NCBI GenBank assembly: GCA_037039685.1
Contig: JAWNGF010000009.1
Coordinates: forward strand, 2,108,001 to 2,172,000
Source of the DNA: Ceratobasidium sp. AG-K
Lineage: Eukaryota > Basidiomycota > Agaricomycetes > Cantharellales > Ceratobasidiaceae
DNA: 64,000 bases
Direction of reading: 5' to 3'
A model generated the notes under the pieces. The model did not search any database and was not told the origin of the DNA. It saw only the letters and a program-made list of their open reading frames with translations. Positions 36,454 to 45,129 of this stretch are shown piece by piece. Position 1 is the first letter of the stretch. Each line of letters starts with the position of its first letter. Made by a program: the position numbers and the translations under genes.

Positions 36454-39400
36454 CTAAGGGCCTGGCACGGTGGGGTGAAGTTTGTGAAATTTATCAACCA
36501 TTTCAGGAGCGTTCTTGAGGTCTTCCTTTGATTGCCAAGAATTGTCTGCATGAGAGTATCCTTTCCACTTGACGTAATAGTGGAGTTGACGGCAAATTTT
36601 CTTGGAATTAAGGATCTCTTCGACTTCCCACTCTTCTTCTCCTTCTTGTGTGACAATAGGGGGTGGTTGAGCGGGTTCGCGGCCGTGGGGATCAGAGTGG
36701 AATTTCTTGAGCAGCATGACGTGGAAGACCGGATGAATCTTCATTGATTTTGGTAATTCCAGTCTAAAGGCATGAGTCCCTACTTTTTCCATTACTTTGT
36801 AAGGGCCTAAAATTTTGTGGGAGAGTTTTACTGAGGGTCTGTCTGTGGAAATGTTCTGATGATTAAGCCAGACTTTATCTCCCACGTTTATCTCTTCTGG
36901 TTCTTTGGCTCCTTTATCAAAGTAGTGTTTATAGGACTGATTTGCTAGAATGAGGGCGGCTTTGACTTCGTCGTATCCTTTCAACAGGAATTCCGCATGG
37001 GCATCAGCTTCAGGAACAGTGTAGTCTGATTCTTCCCCGATGTTCATTCTAGGGTTGAAACCCTGGCAGATTTGGAAAGGGGTTTTGCCAGTGGATGCTT
37101 GGATTCCATTGTTGTAAGCAAATTCTGCCATAGGGAGCAGGGCCACCCAGTCATTTTGCCTATGGTTGACAAAAGCCCTGATAAAGATTTCAACGACTTG
37201 GTTTGCCCGTTCTGACTGTCTGTCTGTCCTTGGATGGTAGGCTGTGCTGAAGGTAGGTTTTACGTCCAACCGTTTGTACAGATGTCTAATGAACTTTGAG
37301 TTGAAAGTGGATCCTCTATCTGAGACTGTTGCTTTTGGGGTGCTGTGAAGTTTCCAAATGTTTGCAACGAAGATATTGGCTATGTCTATTGCCGTGGCCG
37401 TTGATTTGCAAGGTAGATAGTGTGCCATCTTGGAGAACCAATCTACCACTGTCAAGATTGCGTCATATCCTTCTGATTCTGGGAGCCCTACAATCATGTC
37501 ATAGGAGATCTCTTCCCAAGGTCTCTCAGGAATATGTAAAGGACGCAGTAGTCCTGTGGGGAGTTGGTTCGATGGTTTAACTCGAATGCATGTTTCGCAG
37601 TGTGACACATAAGAGTTGACAAATTTCTTCATGGTTGGCCAGTAGTAAGTTCTTGAGACCAATTCCAATGTTCTTGCTTGTCCAGGATGCCCAGCTGTAA
37701 TATTGTCATGGCGCGATTCCAATATCAGGTTTCTGACGGTTTCATCCTTGGGGACAAAGATCTTTCCTTTGAACATTAGGAGTCCTTCTCTGTATTCCCA
37801 ATCTTTGACTTTTTCTCCGTTTCTCAGCTTATTGTGGGCTTCCTTTAATCTGGGATCTTCGATGATTGCTTCTCTGATTAGATTGTTAATCTCCTGGTCA
37901 GGGGTAATAGCCAAAATAAAAATGTCTGGTTTAAGGAGAACTTGGTTCTCTACCCCCCCCAAAGGTTCTAGGTCATATCGCCTTGAGAGAATGTCTGCTT
38001 TTTTGTTTTGGTTCCCTGGCCTGTACAAGATTTGGAAGTTGAAGTCCACTAAGAAATTCATCCAGCGGATTTGGCGTTGGTTCAATTGCTTGGATGATGA
38101 GAAATATTCCAAATTTTTGTGATCTGTTATCACTTGGATGGCTTTTTCTGTGCCTTGAAGTAAGTGCTGCCATTCTTTGAAGGCTCTAATGATTGCCAAT
38201 AATTCTTTGTCAAAAATGTTGTAGTTTTGTTCAGCCGGATTTAGTGATTTGGAAAGAAAGGCTACAGGGTGTAATTTCCCTTCTTCATCTTTCTGAGATA
38301 AAACCGCTCCTGTGGCAAATCCCGACGCATCTGTCTCCAGGAAAAATTCCTTATTTTGATCGGGCTGCATCATTACAGGTGCCACCTTCAGAGCTTCTTT
38401 TAACCCATTCATGGCCTCTTGTTCTTTGCTTGTCCACTGCCATTTTTGATCCTTCTTAAGTAGGTTATATAGAGGTCTGGCCTTGCCGGCAAAGTCTTGA
38501 ATGAATCTTCGATAGAAATTGACGAATCCTAGGAACTCTTGAACTTGTTTGACATTCTTGGGTGCTTTCCAATTCATAGCCGCCGTGACCTTTTCCTGAT
38601 CCGTTTCGATTCCTTTATTGGAAATGACCAATCCTACCCAGTCCAGTTTGGTTTGGTGGAACTTGCATTTCCTCAATTTTGCAATCAACTTGTGCTCCCT
38701 CAGTCTTCTTAGCACCTCTTTCACGTGTCCTGGGTGATCTTCGACTCGTTTAGAAAAAACGAAGGTATCATCAATGTATACGAGTACGAAAACCCCCATA
38801 ATGTCCCTGAATATAGAGTTCATTAGGGACTGGAAGCTTGATGGAGCGTTTTTGAGTCCGAAGGGCATGACTTTCCACTCATACATGCCATATTGAGTTT
38901 TGAATGCTGTTTTCCATTCATGGCCTGCTGCTATTCGAGTTTGATGGAATCCCTGTGCCAAGTCCAGAGTGGTGCCAATGACAAATCCTTCCAGGGCCCT
39001 TAACCATTGGTCCAGTAGAGGTATCCCACTTGCGTTGAATTTGCATAGCGAATTCACATATCTGTAGTCAACGCAAAAGCGTAACTCTGGGTTGTTTGGA
39101 TCTTCTGGATGTGGTTTTTTGACAAATAGAACCGGGGAAGCCAAAGGAGACTTAGAAATCTGAATGTGTCCCCTTCGGATAAGGGTTTCTAGTACTTTCT
39201 TCATTTCTTTGTCTTCAGCTGGGGATGTTTTGTAAATAGGGCCGTGCTTTAGTTTAGCTTCTGGCAGGAGATCAAGCGTAATGTCAGTTGGCCTGTGTGG
39301 TGGGAGTTCTTCTAATCTGGACTCGTCGAATACATCTGCAAATTCTTTGTATTCCTCTGGTAAAGTAGTTTCGGCTGCAATTTGGAGTGTAGATGGGACT

Positions 39401-39852
39401 TCTAGGCAGTTTTTTGAGCAGAATTCGCTTGTGTATGCAATTGTCCTATTTTTCCAATTAATTTGTGGGTTATGTTTCTTGAGCCATGACATCCCAAGTA
39501 CGATGGGGTGTCTTCCAATGTTTGTGACATGACATTCTATTTCGCTGGAATGTGTTCCCATGACAAGTTTAAATTTGGTATAGTGGGTGACTTTTCCAGA
39601 CGAAACTTCTCGCCCGTCTATAACTCGCAGGGTCTTTGGTTTATTGTGTTGGAAAAGGGGAAGGTTTGCCCCTTTTGCTAGGGAAGGGTTGATGAAACAG
39701 GAGGTTGCGCCGCAATCAAGGAGTGCTTGTCCAGAGAATTTTTTTGATCTGTTAACTGACTTAGAACCAGGAGCCGTAGCTAGTGGATGAGCGGTGAAAT
39801 CAAGGTATAATTGGTTTTCATTTGATATTGACATGATTTCTAGTTCATCCAT
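36454..39852 (-). CDS. Element B Pol polyprotein (1132 aa)
   Basis: Intact. It has an aspartic protease with LLDCGATSC near residue 47 (Cys where most Gypsy proteases have Ser/Thr). RT includes FCVDYRYVN, LDLAQGFHQ and YIDDTFVFS (about residue 360). RNase H has FFLETDASG (about 505) and DHKNLEYF. Integrase has an HHCC finger (GHPGQARTLEL...CETC), then the DDE residues in ILTVVDWFSKMAHYLP, SDRGSTFNSKF (about 845) and LLPMAEFAYNNG. A chromodomain (about 1070-1120, YYVKWKGYSHADNSW) ends the protein. The start ATG lies 35 nt past the gag stop in the -1 frame, so expression may use reinitiation or frameshifting. The chromodomain assigns it to the Tf1/sushi chromoviruses. Confidence 0.95.
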   Translation of the reverse strand: MDELEIMSISNENQLYLDFTAHPLATAPGSKSVNRSKKFSGQALLDCGATSCFINPSLAKGANLPLFQHNKPKTLRVIDGREVSSGKVTHYTKFKLVMGTHSSEIECHVTNIGRHPIVLGMSWLKKHNPQINWKNRTIAYTSEFCSKNCLEVPSTLQIAAETTLPEEYKEFADVFDESRLEELPPHRPTDITLDLLPEAKLKHGPIYKTSPAEDKEMKKVLETLIRRGHIQISKSPLASPVLFVKKPHPEDPNNPELRFCVDYRYVNSLCKFNASGIPLLDQWLRALEGFVIGTTLDLAQGFHQTRIAAGHEWKTAFKTQYGMYEWKVMPFGLKNAPSSFQSLMNSIFRDIMGVFVLVYIDDTFVFSKRVEDHPGHVKEVLRRLREHKLIAKLRKCKFHQTKLDWVGLVISNKGIETDQEKVTAAMNWKAPKNVKQVQEFLGFVNFYRRFIQDFAGKARPLYNLLKKDQKWQWTSKEQEAMNGLKEALKVAPVMMQPDQNKEFFLETDASGFATGAVLSQKDEEGKLHPVAFLSKSLNPAEQNYNIFDKELLAIIRAFKEWQHLLQGTEKAIQVITDHKNLEYFSSSKQLNQRQIRWMNFLVDFNFQILYRPGNQNKKADILSRRYDLEPLGGVENQVLLKPDIFILAITPDQEINNLIREAIIEDPRLKEAHNKLRNGEKVKDWEYREGLLMFKGKIFVPKDETVRNLILESRHDNITAGHPGQARTLELVSRTYYWPTMKKFVNSYVSHCETCIRVKPSNQLPTGLLRPLHIPERPWEEISYDMIVGLPESEGYDAILTVVDWFSKMAHYLPCKSTATAIDIANIFVANIWKLHSTPKATVSDRGSTFNSKFIRHLYKRLDVKPTFSTAYHPRTDRQSERANQVVEIFIRAFVNHRQNDWVALLPMAEFAYNNGIQASTGKTPFQICQGFNPRMNIGEESDYTVPEADAHAEFLLKGYDEVKAALILANQSYKHYFDKGAKEPEEINVGDKVWLNHQNISTDRPSVKLSHKILGPYKVMEKVGTHAFRLELPKSMKIHPVFHVMLLKKFHSDPHGREPAQPPPIVTQEGEEEWEVEEILNSKKICRQLHYYVKWKGYSHADNSWQSKEDLKNAPEMVDKFHKLHPTVPGP

Positions 39853-39887
39853 ATTACTAGCTAATATATCACCGAGTACTTGGCTCC

Positions 39888-41240
39888 TTAATAAGCCTCG
39901 GTGACGTCTTTTCCCGATTTGATGTCTGAAGAGATTTCTTCAATCTGAGCTTCAAACCCTGAGGCTGTGTTCTTGGAAGGACAGACTCTTGCTGAGTGTC
40001 CCTTGCCGCCGCAGGTGAAGCATATCATTGGTCCCTTTCCTTTTCCATCAAGATCCATTGCATTAGGGTCTTTAGCAGGAGTGGATGATTTGGGTGTTTG
40101 AATGATAGGGGCGTTGAAGGTACTGGTTTGGGTGTCTTTTTGAATCCCTCCAAAAGGGACGTTTCCTTTTGTCCCATCGTCCCAGGAGATCTGTGGAACT
40201 GAACGGCCCTTGGCGTTTCTGGTAATGCTTGAGATTTTGCCGTATTGCACCCCCCCTGTAGGTTTTGACATAAAGACACGATCGTTTACATTGAATCTTT
40301 GACCCAGTGAAGCGTTTGGAGTGCTTGTGGTTGTCTTGGAAGTAGTTTGTTTCGAAGTGCTGGTTTGTGGGCTTTGCAATTTCTTTGGTGCATTAATGGC
40401 ATTCATTGTGGAGTCAATTTCCAGGGCTCTTTCGCAAACTTGGTTGAATGTCCTTGTTGCTTCATGGGGTTTACAGTTCTGTGACACCATGGCCATCTTG
40501 ATTTCATCTTTAAGACCGTCATAGAAATCATCACGAAGTACTCGATCAGTGTATCCGAGTACCGATGAATAAGTAACAAAGTCTCGTAGATAATCTTGAA
40601 CAGAGTTCTTCTGGATCAATTTCTTGTATAGTTGTCTATATCGGTCGATCTTGTGAACGTCGCCAAACCTAGCTTGCATTTCGTTCCAGAACTCATCCAT
40701 GTCGTGTAGCCAATTTGTTGCTCCCCTTCTTGCTGTGTCTACATCAATTCCAGGTTGCATCCATACATAGGCAGGCCCCTTGCAATAACCCATGATATAA
40801 GTGATTTTTTGTTCTGTGGTTGCTTGTGGGGATGTATGATTTATGTACAAAGTACATTGCGACTTAAACTCATCAAATTTGTCTACATCTCCAGAAAATT
40901 CTTCTGGGGGATGCATTTTGAGTTTGTATCCTGGGGTGGTTGTTGACGCGGTGGTGGAGGGTGTTGCACCCAGGTTTGCAAGTGACTGAGACACCGCATT
41001 CATTAATTGGTGAAGGGGTGCAATTTGTGCAGTTTGATTTTGAACTGCAAGGATATCTGCAACGTTATTGTCGATTCCCTGTTCTAGGGTAGAGGTGATA
41101 CCATTTAAGGCATTAATATGACCGTTAATTTTTCGCACTTCGTCTATTAAGGCATTGATTGCATGTGCAACTACATCGGGTCCGGATGTTGCTGAAATTT
41201 GGGTAAATCCCTCTTGACTAGGTGATGGGGCTCTCCACAT
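39888..41240 (-). CDS. Element B Gag (450 aa)
   Basis: Intact structural protein that forms the virus-like particle. A predicted coiled N-terminal part (about 1-90) leads to a retrotrans_gag capsid region (about 110-235, DEFKSQCTLYI...WMQPGIDVDTARRGATNW). An unusual basic Tudor/SH3-like segment follows (about 305-370: NDRVFMSKPTGG, ISWDDGTKGNVPFGGI). A CCHC knuckle, CFTCGGKGHSARVC, lies near 410. It ends with an acidic tail. The gag ATG is 24 nt downstream of the ORF2 stop and in the same frame. Confidence 0.93.
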   Translation of the reverse strand: MWRAPSPSQEGFTQISATSGPDVVAHAINALIDEVRKINGHINALNGITSTLEQGIDNNVADILAVQNQTAQIAPLHQLMNAVSQSLANLGATPSTTASTTTPGYKLKMHPPEEFSGDVDKFDEFKSQCTLYINHTSPQATTEQKITYIMGYCKGPAYVWMQPGIDVDTARRGATNWLHDMDEFWNEMQARFGDVHKIDRYRQLYKKLIQKNSVQDYLRDFVTYSSVLGYTDRVLRDDFYDGLKDEIKMAMVSQNCKPHEATRTFNQVCERALEIDSTMNAINAPKKLQSPQTSTSKQTTSKTTTSTPNASLGQRFNVNDRVFMSKPTGGVQYGKISSITRNAKGRSVPQISWDDGTKGNVPFGGIQKDTQTSTFNAPIIQTPKSSTPAKDPNAMDLDGKGKGPMICFTCGGKGHSARVCPSKNTASGFEAQIEEISSDIKSGKDVTEAY

Positions 41241-41264
41241 ATTGGAGCGGGGAGAAAGGTAGAT

Positions 41265-41516
41265 TTATTGGGATCCAAGGCCGTACAAAATATCACGGAT
41301 TCTTCTTCAAACCCTTCTGTCTTTAATGATGCGCAAACTTCTCAAAAATACCAATTCAAGATTTTTGTCTTCCAAGAACAACGCATTGATTACTCCTAGT
41401 TCGTTGTACTGTTTGTATATGTAGTTGCGATGAACGTCTTCAATAAAGAGTTTTAGGGACTCTAGTCTGAGTTGTTCCCTGTGTTGTTCCTGTGTGAGTT
41501 GAGGTCTTGGTCCCAC
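41265..41516 (-). pseudogene. Element B small ORF2 upstream of gag
   Basis: Counterpart of the 83-codon ORF2 of element A. A TGA at 41307-41309 truncates it to 69 residues where A has CAA. Both can derive from one CGA by deamination on opposite strands. It overlaps ORF1 by 55 nt. Confidence 0.5.
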
Positions 41517-42076
41517 TGAAAAGGGTTGGGTGCGATGGTATTAAGGTGATTTAGAAGGCGGTAATCCTGGTTAATAGGAATACGCACTTCTGCTGCGAGA
41601 TGGCAGTATTTGCCCTTGATTTTGTCTTTAAGGGTTTCGATAGTGCGCCACTGACGTTTGTTGTTGTTGATGAGGTTTTCGACCTTTCGAGTGTGTTTTT
41701 CTTGGATTTTAATAAGTTGGTCGCAATTTTTGTATAAGACGCGGGTTTGTTCTTGCAAGCGCTCGACTTCGATATTGGTGTCAGCTAGATTTATGCTTTG
41801 GACACGATCTTGATTGGCTTGTTGCTTGTTTGTGTTATCGAGGTTTATTTCGATGAACTCAAGCCTTGAATGAAGAGCTTGATAATTGGCTTCGAGTTGA
41901 TTGTGGTTTTCGTCGTTTCTGGTACGTTCAACCCTTAAATCCTCTGCTTGTTCGACTTGATCTTCTTCTAGTACTTCAATTCGACTGTTTAATTCGTCGA
42001 CTTTGGTGTCTAGATCAAGTACGAAATCTTTTAGTCTAAAGACTGCTTCGCAGAGGCTAAAAAATGCGGGGAACAC
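41462..42076 (-). CDS. Element B ORF1: coiled-coil protein upstream of gag (204 aa)
   Basis: Begins MFPAFFSLCEAVFRLKDF and continues as an almost uninterrupted coiled coil rich in Glu, Asn, Gln and Arg (LDTKVDELNSRIEVLEEDQV), ending near NPFQWDQDLNSHRNNTG. No domain is recognised. It could be an N-terminal Gag extension reached by -1 frameshifting through ORF2, or a separate assembly factor. Gypsy elements normally start directly with gag, so this position is unusual. Confidence 0.6.
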   Translation of the reverse strand: MFPAFFSLCEAVFRLKDFVLDLDTKVDELNSRIEVLEEDQVEQAEDLRVERTRNDENHNQLEANYQALHSRLEFIEINLDNTNKQQANQDRVQSINLADTNIEVERLQEQTRVLYKNCDQLIKIQEKHTRKVENLINNNKRQWRTIETLKDKIKGKYCHLAAEVRIPINQDYRLLNHLNTIAPNPFQWDQDLNSHRNNTGNNSD

Positions 42077-42546
42077 TTTTAAGGTTAATTAGTTAGTTAC
42101 TAAATAGTTCCTTTTTAGTGCGTACTGGTGGAAACAACGAGTAGATGTGGTTCTTGATGGATGAGAGTGTTAACTTGGGTGGTGCTCCGACCACTTTCCA
42201 GTTTTGCTTGAGAGGACCTGGCTTCCCCGAGATGTTGATTTGGATGTGAAGGGTGCTAGACACTAAGCTTTTGCTTTATATACTCCTTATCTGATCTTAT
42301 CAGTTATCAACAGCCTTGGGCGGGCGTGATAGCGACAGTGTATAACAGAGTAAGGGTGTATTTAGCTGACTAAAGCCGCTATGACCTGAAAGAGGATAAC
42401 GATTGGGTTCACTGACAGCGTATAGCGATGTGGGACTACTGGTCTATATCAAGTATAGCTCTTTGTCCGTTGTACTATGCCCGTTTTCCCGTGTACGTTC
42501 TATCTACTTGGTGGAAAAGCAGGAGCTTTAGGGCTGATGCTTTTTT
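42077..42546 (-). other. Element B 5' leader
   Basis: Roughly 470 bp of leader between the primer-binding site and ORF1, matched by the A leader except for the last 85 bp or so, which in A lie beyond the B insertion. Confidence 0.7.
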
Positions 42547-42549
42547 AAA

Positions 42550-42561
42550 AAGGCTTGACCT
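42550..42561 (-). promoter_or_regulatory. Primer-binding site of element B, self-priming type
   Basis: On the minus strand AGGTCAAGCCTT lies two bases inside the 5' LTR. The LTR itself carries the exact complement, AAGGCTTGACCT (plus coordinates 42684-42695), about 26 nt downstream of the TATA sequence and hence near the expected RNA 5' end. This is the Tf1 self-priming arrangement; no tRNA 3' end match is evident. The A copy of the site is next to 43066. Confidence 0.75.
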
Positions 42562-42563
42562 AA

Positions 42564-42979
42564 TGTCCCGACTTGGGTCAATTAGGTGTGTAAGAGTTGA
42601 GGGGTTCGACTGTAGGAAGTCCTAGAACCCAAGGAATAGTGATAGTTAAGAGGATTTGATTTAAGCAAGTCCTAATGGAGAGGAGGTCAAGCCTTGTCGT
42701 TTAACTGGCTTGACCTCTGGGTTTATATACATGAGGGATCAATGCCACGTCATCATCTATCAGTGTGGGAAAGCCGAGTACAACCGATGATAAGCGAGAT
42801 AAGAGACATGACTCGATATTCTGGAAGTTCCGGAAGCATCACCAATATCAAATGAAAAGACAAATACATCACATGATACAAGTTAAGCGCCAGAGGACAT
42901 TTGTACCAAAAAAGGAAAGTGTTCGGAAAAAAAGATATAAAATCAGAACAAAATGTCTGAGCTTAGTCAGCTCATGACA
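42564..42979 (-). repeat. Element B 5' LTR
   Basis: 416 bp, paired with 36028-36443. Followed on the right by the second ACTAT target duplication. Confidence 0.95.
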
Positions 42980-43066
42980 ACTATGCCCGTTTTCCCGTGT
43001 ACGTTCTATCTACTTGGTGGAAAAGCAGGAGCTTTAAGGCTGATGCTTTTTAAAGGCTTGACCTAA
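42980..43066 (-). other. Distal leader and primer site of element A
   Basis: 87 bp of A leader stranded between the B insertion and LTR 43067-43480. It begins with target duplication ACTAT and ends with the self-priming PBS (AAGGCTTGACCTAA, plus strand). Confidence 0.8.
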
Positions 43067-43480
43067 TGTCCCGACTTGGGTCAATTAGGTATATAAAGGT
43101 TAAGGGGTTTGACTTAGACAAGTCTTAGAACCCAAGGAGTAGTGATAGTAAGAGGATTTGATTGAGCAAGTCCTAGTGGAGAGGAGGTCAAGCCTTGTTG
43201 TTAACCGGCTTGACCTCTGGGTTTATATACATGAGGGATCAAGGCCACGTCATCATCTATCAGTGTGGGAAAGCCGAGTACAACCGATGATAAGCAAGAT
43301 AAGAGATATGACTCGACATTCTGGAAGTTCCGGAAGCTTTCACCAATATCAAATGAAAAGACAAATACATCACATGATACAAGTTAAGCGCCAGAGGACA
43401 TTTGTACCAAAAAAGGAAAGTGTTCGGAAAAAAAGATATAAAATCAGAATAAAATGTCTGAGCTTAGTCAGCTCATGACA
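43067..43480 (-). repeat. LTR, right boundary of element A
   Basis: 414 bp LTR of the A/B/F family. In several diagnostic bases it resembles the F LTR at 46568 more than the A LTR at 29580. Confidence 0.9.
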
Positions 43481-45085
43481 ATGATGCCCTCCTTCTCTAA
43501 GGGCAAAAGCCCCATCACGCTGCCTCCACTGGAAACCCCCCTCCATCAAACTTGCTTCTCAGAACCCCCCCATCAAGGAAAGAAGGCAACAAGGAAGGAT
43601 CAGTGGGGGATACAACCATTTGTTCCCAACCAGCCCCCTACAAATCCTTTGACGCAGAATCAAGACCACTGTCTCCTGCCATTAGGGAATACAAGGGTGA
43701 CTCCTGGTGGGAAACCCATGAAGGCAATTTTCAAAAAGAAGTCCTTTTCATTCTCAGAGAATTATTGTTGCACCATAGTCTCATGGCAGAGAGGTTGGAA
43801 CATGTCAAACAATGGATCCTACATAATAGGGATGATGGAAATATCTGCATTGACCAATTGACGGAAATCGCAGACCAGAATTGCGAACTATACAACAAAA
43901 TGATGGATCAACATAGAATAACAAGGGACGCAGTTCAGGCACAAGGAATTGTATCAAGCGGGAGACCAACAGGAGGTAGTGGAGCAACTGCAACTCAAAT
44001 CAACACCCTAACAACCAGTCAACTAGGGTAGTTGCTAGGAGGAGGAACAGCAACATGAGGACTAAGGGGCTCCATGATGCAATTTGCACCACCCTCATTG
44101 GGAGCAACAGCAGCCTCAACATCTTTGATCTTTGGGAGTGGGAGAACGGAAAAATCAGTGGCGTCCAAACCAACTGAATTCCATGGCAAGCAAGGAGCCA
44201 AAGCTAGGGATTTTACTTACTCCTGCGCAAATTACATTGCCAACTCCCACTACGCCACTGCCTTGGATGAAAAGGAAATCTGTCTTATCATTTTGTACCT
44301 ACGCGGCCCTGCTATCGACTGGATTTGCCCTTTCCAAGACCTACACAATGCAGGCATACCCCAAGCCATTTTCATGAGTCTAGACGTCTTTCAGCAGGAG
44401 TGGGAATTAGCTTTTGGCAAAATAGAGCAAGTGGAGGTCTACAGACAGAAGTACAAGGCACTTTCCCAGACCAAAACAGTGGTTGAATACCTCACCCAAT
44501 TCAGGATTCTGTTGGCACTGCTAGACTACAACAAGCAGACCCTGAAAGACAACTTCCATGCAGGACTCAAGGACAACATCAAGGATATGCTAACCTCTCA
44601 GGCCTATATCGTCACAATGCAACACTACAGGAGCTGTTTACCAGGACCCAGGAAATTGATGCCACCCTCATTGCAAGGAACATGGAGAAAAAGGGAACCA
44701 AGTTCTGGAGAGGGTGACACTGAGCAGCACCCAGAAGCAGGTAACCACAAGCGCAACAGCACATAGATACCAGAAGGGAGAGGTGATCTACATGGTGACT
44801 CCCCAGGGCAGCAAGAAGGGCACAATCAAGTCAATTAGCAAGAACAAACGCGGTTTCCTTACCCCCAAAGTCAAATGGACTGATGGAACAATGTTGGAAA
44901 TCCCCTTTAGTTTCATCAAACCAGATGTTTGCCAGGCTAAGGTGGAAGTAGCAGTGGTCACAAGCAAAACCACCTGTTATTGTTGTCCGAAAAAGGGACA
45001 TATTGCTAAGGGTTGCCAAACGCAGATAGCGGCCCTGGAAGAAATTGATACCAGTGATTTGGAGTCGGGAAAAGGCAGCAACTGA
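43481..45085 (+). pseudogene. Element J gag (oppositely oriented Gypsy), truncated and broken
   Basis: Reading begins directly at the LTR border (MMPSFSKGKSPITLPP). A capsid-like region (44074-44600, WICPFQDLHNAGIPQAIF), the same type of Tudor/SH3-like segment as in A/B (KGEVIYMVTPQGSKKGTI) and a knuckle CYCCPKKGHIAKGC follow. TAG at 44029, TGA shortly after it and a frameshift near 44610 break the frame. No J LTR is present in the window. Confidence 0.8.
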
Positions 45086-45129
45086 GGGGAGCATCAGGTG
45101 CCCTAAAGTCAGAATTAGATTGTGTAGTC

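Larger units (their letters stand above)
36028..42979 (-). mobile_element. Intact Gypsy chromovirus element B nested in A
   Basis: Complete element of 6952 bp with 416-bp LTRs at both ends (36028-36443 and 42564-42979). The 5-bp target duplication ACTAT is at 36023-36027 and 42980-42984. Both main ORFs (gag, pol) are open. The two LTRs differ at only a handful of positions by eye (for example CCCACGG/CCCAAGG and AACCGGC/AACTGGC), so this is a young insertion into the leader of its older relative A. Confidence 0.95.
29580..43480 (-). mobile_element. Gypsy chromovirus element A (minus), carrying nested element B
   Basis: Outer LTRs are 29580-29992 and 43067-43480, ending TGTC...GACA. The A interior is 29993-36027 plus 42980-43066; the rest is element B. 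Gene order read leftward is two small ORFs, gag, pol. The flanks do not duplicate (GTCAC left, ATGAT right). LTR 43067-43480 also looks more like the LTR at 46568 than the one at 29580 (GGAAGCTTTCACC versus GGAAGCATCACC). The present A may therefore be a recombinant of two insertions. Confidence 0.8.
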
